64,000 nt of DNA from Riptortus pedestris (lineage: Eukaryota > Arthropoda > Insecta > Hemiptera > Alydidae), in NCBI GenBank assembly GCA_019009955.1, contig CM032233.1:17733501-17797500 (forward strand). Direction: 5' to 3'. The translations under genes were made by a program, and so were the position numbers. The notes below the pieces were generated by a model that searched no databases, had not been told where the DNA came from, and saw nothing but the letters and a program-made list of their open reading frames with translations. Positions 60,108-64,000 of the stretch are shown here, one piece after another. How positions within the stretch are numbered: the stretch's first letter is position 1; every line of letters begins with the position of its first letter.

Positions 60108-61387
60108 CGCGTGCCATTCAGACGGACTAATAAGTGGCCAAGTGGGATAACGACCAAACAACAAGGGCAATTGTCAGATATAACGGATCTTAATGATAGA
60201 ACAATTGTCTTCAACATATATTTGTCAGACAATATCAATGGAGATTTTCAAAAAAGTTATTAGCATATAAGTGAAGAAGATTGCAAGAATATATATTTCA
60301 ACCAGTACGTAAATATGACATTTCCATTATGTAATTCCAATCTGATATTTTTAAATTCTCCTCAATAATATATACACCATCAATAAAAGATAGCCGCAAG
60401 CACAACAGCCACATGAAGTCTATCATTAGTTATTCACAAAACTTTTTTATGGCTCCTCACAATTTTATTTCTTATAAACGCTGAGCGCTTTCGGGGACTA
60501 AATCCCCATCCTCAGAGCTACAAAACAATGTAACACCATAATTAGGAGTCTAAAAGTCAGTTCTTAAAAATGTTTTACATAGTTGGTCATATAACAAAAA
60601 CGTCTATAACATTATACAATTTTTTACAATAATAACACCTATATTCAAAAACACATTTACAATTAAAATATAACACATTAATAATTACTATTTAAACATT
60701 AAAATAATATTATAAGCAAAAATTACCGTCAGAGCGTAGGGCAATCCTATAGACTTGCTATCATTAGTACAATACCCGTACGTAACCCATTGTTTCAAGG
60801 ACAGACGATGAAAATTAATAAACCAAAGTTTAACAGTTATTACTACTTATTTGCGAACATTGACTAACTTTAAAATCTCTCATTATACCTTATACAGAAT
60901 ATGCTTACAGATAATAATAGAAATAATTACGAACTATAAAACCCTAGGACAGCTATTGAACTCATCTTCCAATAAATATGGAGAGTTTATATTGCATAGC
61001 GTTAGGGCTTTGAATAATAATTTGAATGAATATATTAGTTGCCTAATATGTTTGCATAAGAATTACAAGAACGCCAGTCACATAACCTTACAGATGTTAC
61101 ACACGAGAAACAATCAGATAACCTCTCCATAACTCCATAATATCTACGTGCTCCTATATGATTCAAGAAAACGATAATGTATGGAGATTGGCTTTCCTTA
61201 CCAGCACTATGTATTACGAGAGAATGTTCTGCTTGTCATCTAACCGCCATCAACCAAAAGAACATGAGTCCGTACCTGAAAAAAAAAAAACGTTCCTGTA
61301 AATATAATGCTTAAAATTTCTGAAACTTTGTAATATGCACAAATACAAACTCATACACGTGGGCAACCTCTGTAACTCGCTCACTCA

Positions 61388-61430
<43 letters not shown>

Positions 61431-61434
61431 GATA

Positions 61435-61489
<55 letters not shown>

Positions 61490-62059
61490 GTTTCCGTCTT
61501 TTATGTTTTAATTTGTAAATATTACAATAATAAGCATGTATTTCAATTGTCTGTGAGAGAGGACCAGTAAGTCCCATGACAATAAAGCATCTATCTAGCT
61601 CATATAAGGTGCGGTTTGATCCGGCCTGCTAGACGTTTTGAAAATCCCAATTAAACAAAAATATTACACTACTTACGCCAAATGAGGAAGGTGAGGAGAG
61701 ATTTGTGTGTTTGGCAGTACTTATAAATGCGAACAGTTCTTTTCAATGATCAAAACATCGTACAAGGCTGACTGATGATAATTTGGAAAGTTCTTTTCGT
61801 CTTTGTATCAGTGGAATTAATCTAAACATCGATGGATTAGTTTCCCAAATTCAAACTCATTGATTGCACCATGTTTTACCTATTACATTGTCGTTATAAT
61901 TTCATGTCTGATATCTATCGTTAAAATTATGAACACTACTTTAAAATGCACTACTTTTAAAAAAGTATTTGCACACTAAAGTTTGGCCCATACCTGCTAG
62001 AAACTATAACAGGAGTCCACAATTTCATTGGATACTAATGGCTTTTGCCGGGAAAGAGG
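60108..62059. other. Unassigned A+T-rich region with one hammerhead-like motif and microsatellites
   Basis: A minus-strand CTGAGGA-T-GGGGA...TCCCC-GAAA motif lies at 60489-60516 and suggests a Penelope-type scrap. A (CT)n(TA)n array is at 61388-61486. An open frame at 60851-61132 has no motif. No other feature was recognised. Confidence 0.45.
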
Positions 62060-62716
62060 TTTCGATGCACAATTGTATAGAACCAATCTTATTGTAAATT
62101 TAGATGTCTATAAACGTTATTATATACGTAGTTTCTCTAATATGAATATTAACCGAGATATTTGAACTTTTTAATTTTCAGCCTGAACCTCCACTCCTAC
62201 TGTCATAATAGCAATAAGCTGTTATATCATGAACCTCTTTATTCTAAAGTTAAATTCCAAATATTATTTTCAAGAGACCTTTATTATGTGAGATACATGC
62301 GAATTCGTTGTGAGGAGTTGACGTCATCAATTAAGGTTTTACGCTCTTGTCTCCAAAATGTTCATTTAATCTATACCATAGTCGATAATTATACGTTTCA
62401 GTCAACACTAAAGATCATGTTTGTTATTGGCAGAAATCGGACGAAGAGTAAAGAGAGGGGGGGGAGTTTATAGAGGGGACTTCGAAAGTTCAATATATCT
62501 GAGGTATGGTGAGTCGGATCGAAAAAACCAACCTTGTAAAAGTTATAGATGCTCTACAATTGGTGCACTATGCATTTTTATCTTAACTCAAATATTAAGC
62601 TACTAATTCCTACTTTCTGTTTTACAGTCCGAATATGTGTTGAGAGATGAAACACTAGTGAGTCATATAAGCACGTGGGAAATCTGCTTAGTTTACGCAG
62701 CCCCTGAGTGACGGAC
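62060..62716 (+). mobile_element. HINE copy, fourth right-segment type
   Basis: It matches 48091-48641: attgtatagaaccaatctta, gagttgacgtcatcaattaagg, tccaaaatgttcatttaatc, gtttgttattggcagaaatcgg with a G-run (62457-62465), and the right end cacgtgggaaatctgcttag with the hairpin (acgcagcccctgagtgacggac). No left half. Confidence 0.75.
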
Positions 62717-62883
62717 GTTTATTTTAGGTAACAGTAATCCTAATATGTAATACTTTTCCACAAAAAAATGGCTAATTTGTGTACGTGAGTGCTTTTGTAA
62801 TTTTACTAAGATTTTAATGGTGTGTATTTAATGATAGACAATTTATTTAATTTGGTTTCAATTAACTAAATATACATTTTATT

Positions 62884-62991
62884 AGCAGATTCCCCTTAAG
62901 GGAAATCAGCTATTGAGATCATACTCATGACGTGATTTTCTAATTTTTTCCATCGATCCTACCTTGGAAATGACGAAAATGAGGTCGGTTC

Positions 62992-63033
<42 letters not shown>

Positions 63034-63842
63034 GGGTATGTCTGTATGAGTGTGTGTGTGTGTGTGCGTGCGGGCGCGCGCGCTTGTGTGTGTGTGTGTG
63101 TGTATGCGTGTGTGTGTGTATTAGTCTGTTGCCGGTCTAGCGGTAGCAATTATTGTTTGATCGTTACCAAACTCGATATTTAGTCGTTTTATGTAAAAAG
63201 AAAGATCAAATTAGTTAATAACTGAAATCGGACCTTGGGGAGTGGGGGGGGGGTTAGAGTGGGAGAATTTTTAAAATTCGAAATATCTCCGTTACTATAC
63301 GTCTGGTCGAAAAAGTGTATAGAAGCAATCTTATTGAAAATTAAATATTTTTATATACATTTATTCTCTATCTTCAATATTAACCGATATATTGGCATTT
63401 TTCAGTTTTAAGCCTCTAGCAAACCCCAACTTTTATTCATTTTACATTAATAATATTCTGTTCTGTACATTATTCGAAGCTGAACACCAAACTATTGTGT
63501 TCAAGAGACCTTTATTATACGAGATACAAGCAAATATGTTCTGGTTACACTCCGCCCTCCCCCCCCCCCGTCTTAAGTTCTTGGGACTACTAAACTTTTA
63601 TTGATTGAAATAAAAATTTTCTGATTCAACATAAATTACAGTACTAGATATAGTATATAGTTTTCAATAATATTAAAATCTTATATTCTGATAGATGTTT
63701 TTTTTTTAGAGGTTTCTTATTATCGTCTGTATTTATTCACTTAATATTCACGGTGATGTTTTGTTACCAGTATGTAGAGTTATCTATTGTTCATCTTCGC
63801 GAGGGAAATCTGCTTAGTTTACTCCTCCCCTGGGTGACGGAC
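62884..63842 (+). mobile_element. HINE copy, long type, complete
   Basis: AGCAGATTCCCCTTAAGGGAAATC left end, left block, then a compound array (TA)n with TG/CG-rich repeats (62997-63120). G-tract at 63237-63252, C-run at 63556-63568, long right segment with tattatcgtctgtatttattc. The right end is gagggaaatctgcttagttt with the hairpin stem destroyed (actcctcccctgggtgacggac). Confidence 0.82.
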
Positions 63843-64000
63843 GTTTATGTAATATATACAATTATAGCGACTTCACTAATGCATTATTTCAATGCCATAG
63901 GCCTGAAGAAAGCTAGGTAAAGTAGATTCTTGTGAAGAGAGTTATAATTCTAAATCGATCCACATGAAACCCATTATACGATTTTATGGTTTTCTGGAAA
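63843..64000. other. Unassigned window end
   Basis: Nothing recognised. Confidence 0.3.

Overview
The window reads as A+T-rich, repeat-dominated nuclear DNA from an arthropod, most likely an insect. The evidence is one large exon of an insect-type GMC oxidoreductase with a consensus splice acceptor, plus Jockey, RNase H-bearing LINE, Penelope, mariner/Tc1, piggyBac, Helitron and tRNA-SINE remnants and long TA/CA microsatellites. The insect order cannot be fixed from the sequence. I see no bacterial genes, CRISPR array, tRNA or rRNA gene. The GMC exon (6312-8054) is the only convincing host protein-coding sequence; everything else recognisable is mobile-element DNA or unassigned A+T-rich spacer.

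The organising feature is one very abundant non-autonomous family that I read as Helentron-type rolling-circle elements (HINE/DINE-1-like). Each complete copy has a left end with a perfect 20-base palindrome, a conserved block, a microsatellite at a fixed position, a second conserved block with G-tracts, one of at least four alternative right-hand segments, and a right end with a 12-base inverted copy of the left terminus followed by a short hairpin. About 27 full or partial copies lie in both orientations; 52071-52926 is the cleanest. One copy (23185-24112) sits inside a 530-bp repeat whose second copy in the window lacks it, which fixes the borders to a T|T target.

Layout: 0-5 kb, HINE copies and a mariner deletion derivative; 5.5-9 kb, a TTAA-flanked MITE and the GMC exon with its 3' flank; 9.4-17 kb, an LTR-like 530-bp repeat split by a Jockey element, a LINE C-terminal fragment, a HINE carrying a Helitron fragment and a second Jockey fragment; 17.9-25 kb, HINEs, a Penelope-type fragment, a Helitron and the second 530-bp repeat; 25.8-35 kb, a dense HINE cluster including a copy whose microsatellite hosts two tandem Helitrons; 35.7-43 kb, two RNase H LINE relics, a Penelope relic, nested HINEs, a Tc1-like MITE and a piggyBac deletion derivative; 44-50 kb, SINEs, another piggyBac derivative, a Penelope relic and a 205-bp-arm inverted repeat with hammerhead-like motifs; 51.6-64 kb, tandem HINEs, a piggyBac derivative nested in another one, and a mariner-like MITE inside a TA array.

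Two patterns stand out. The HINE-borne microsatellites act as landing sites for other elements (canonical Helitrons, mariner/Tc1 MITEs, a Penelope fragment). Also, unrelated piggyBac families have each lost the catalytic core while keeping the terminal domains: the acidic N-terminus plus the cysteine-rich C-terminus in two families, the cysteine-rich end alone in a third. One copy could still encode a 108-residue two-exon protein.
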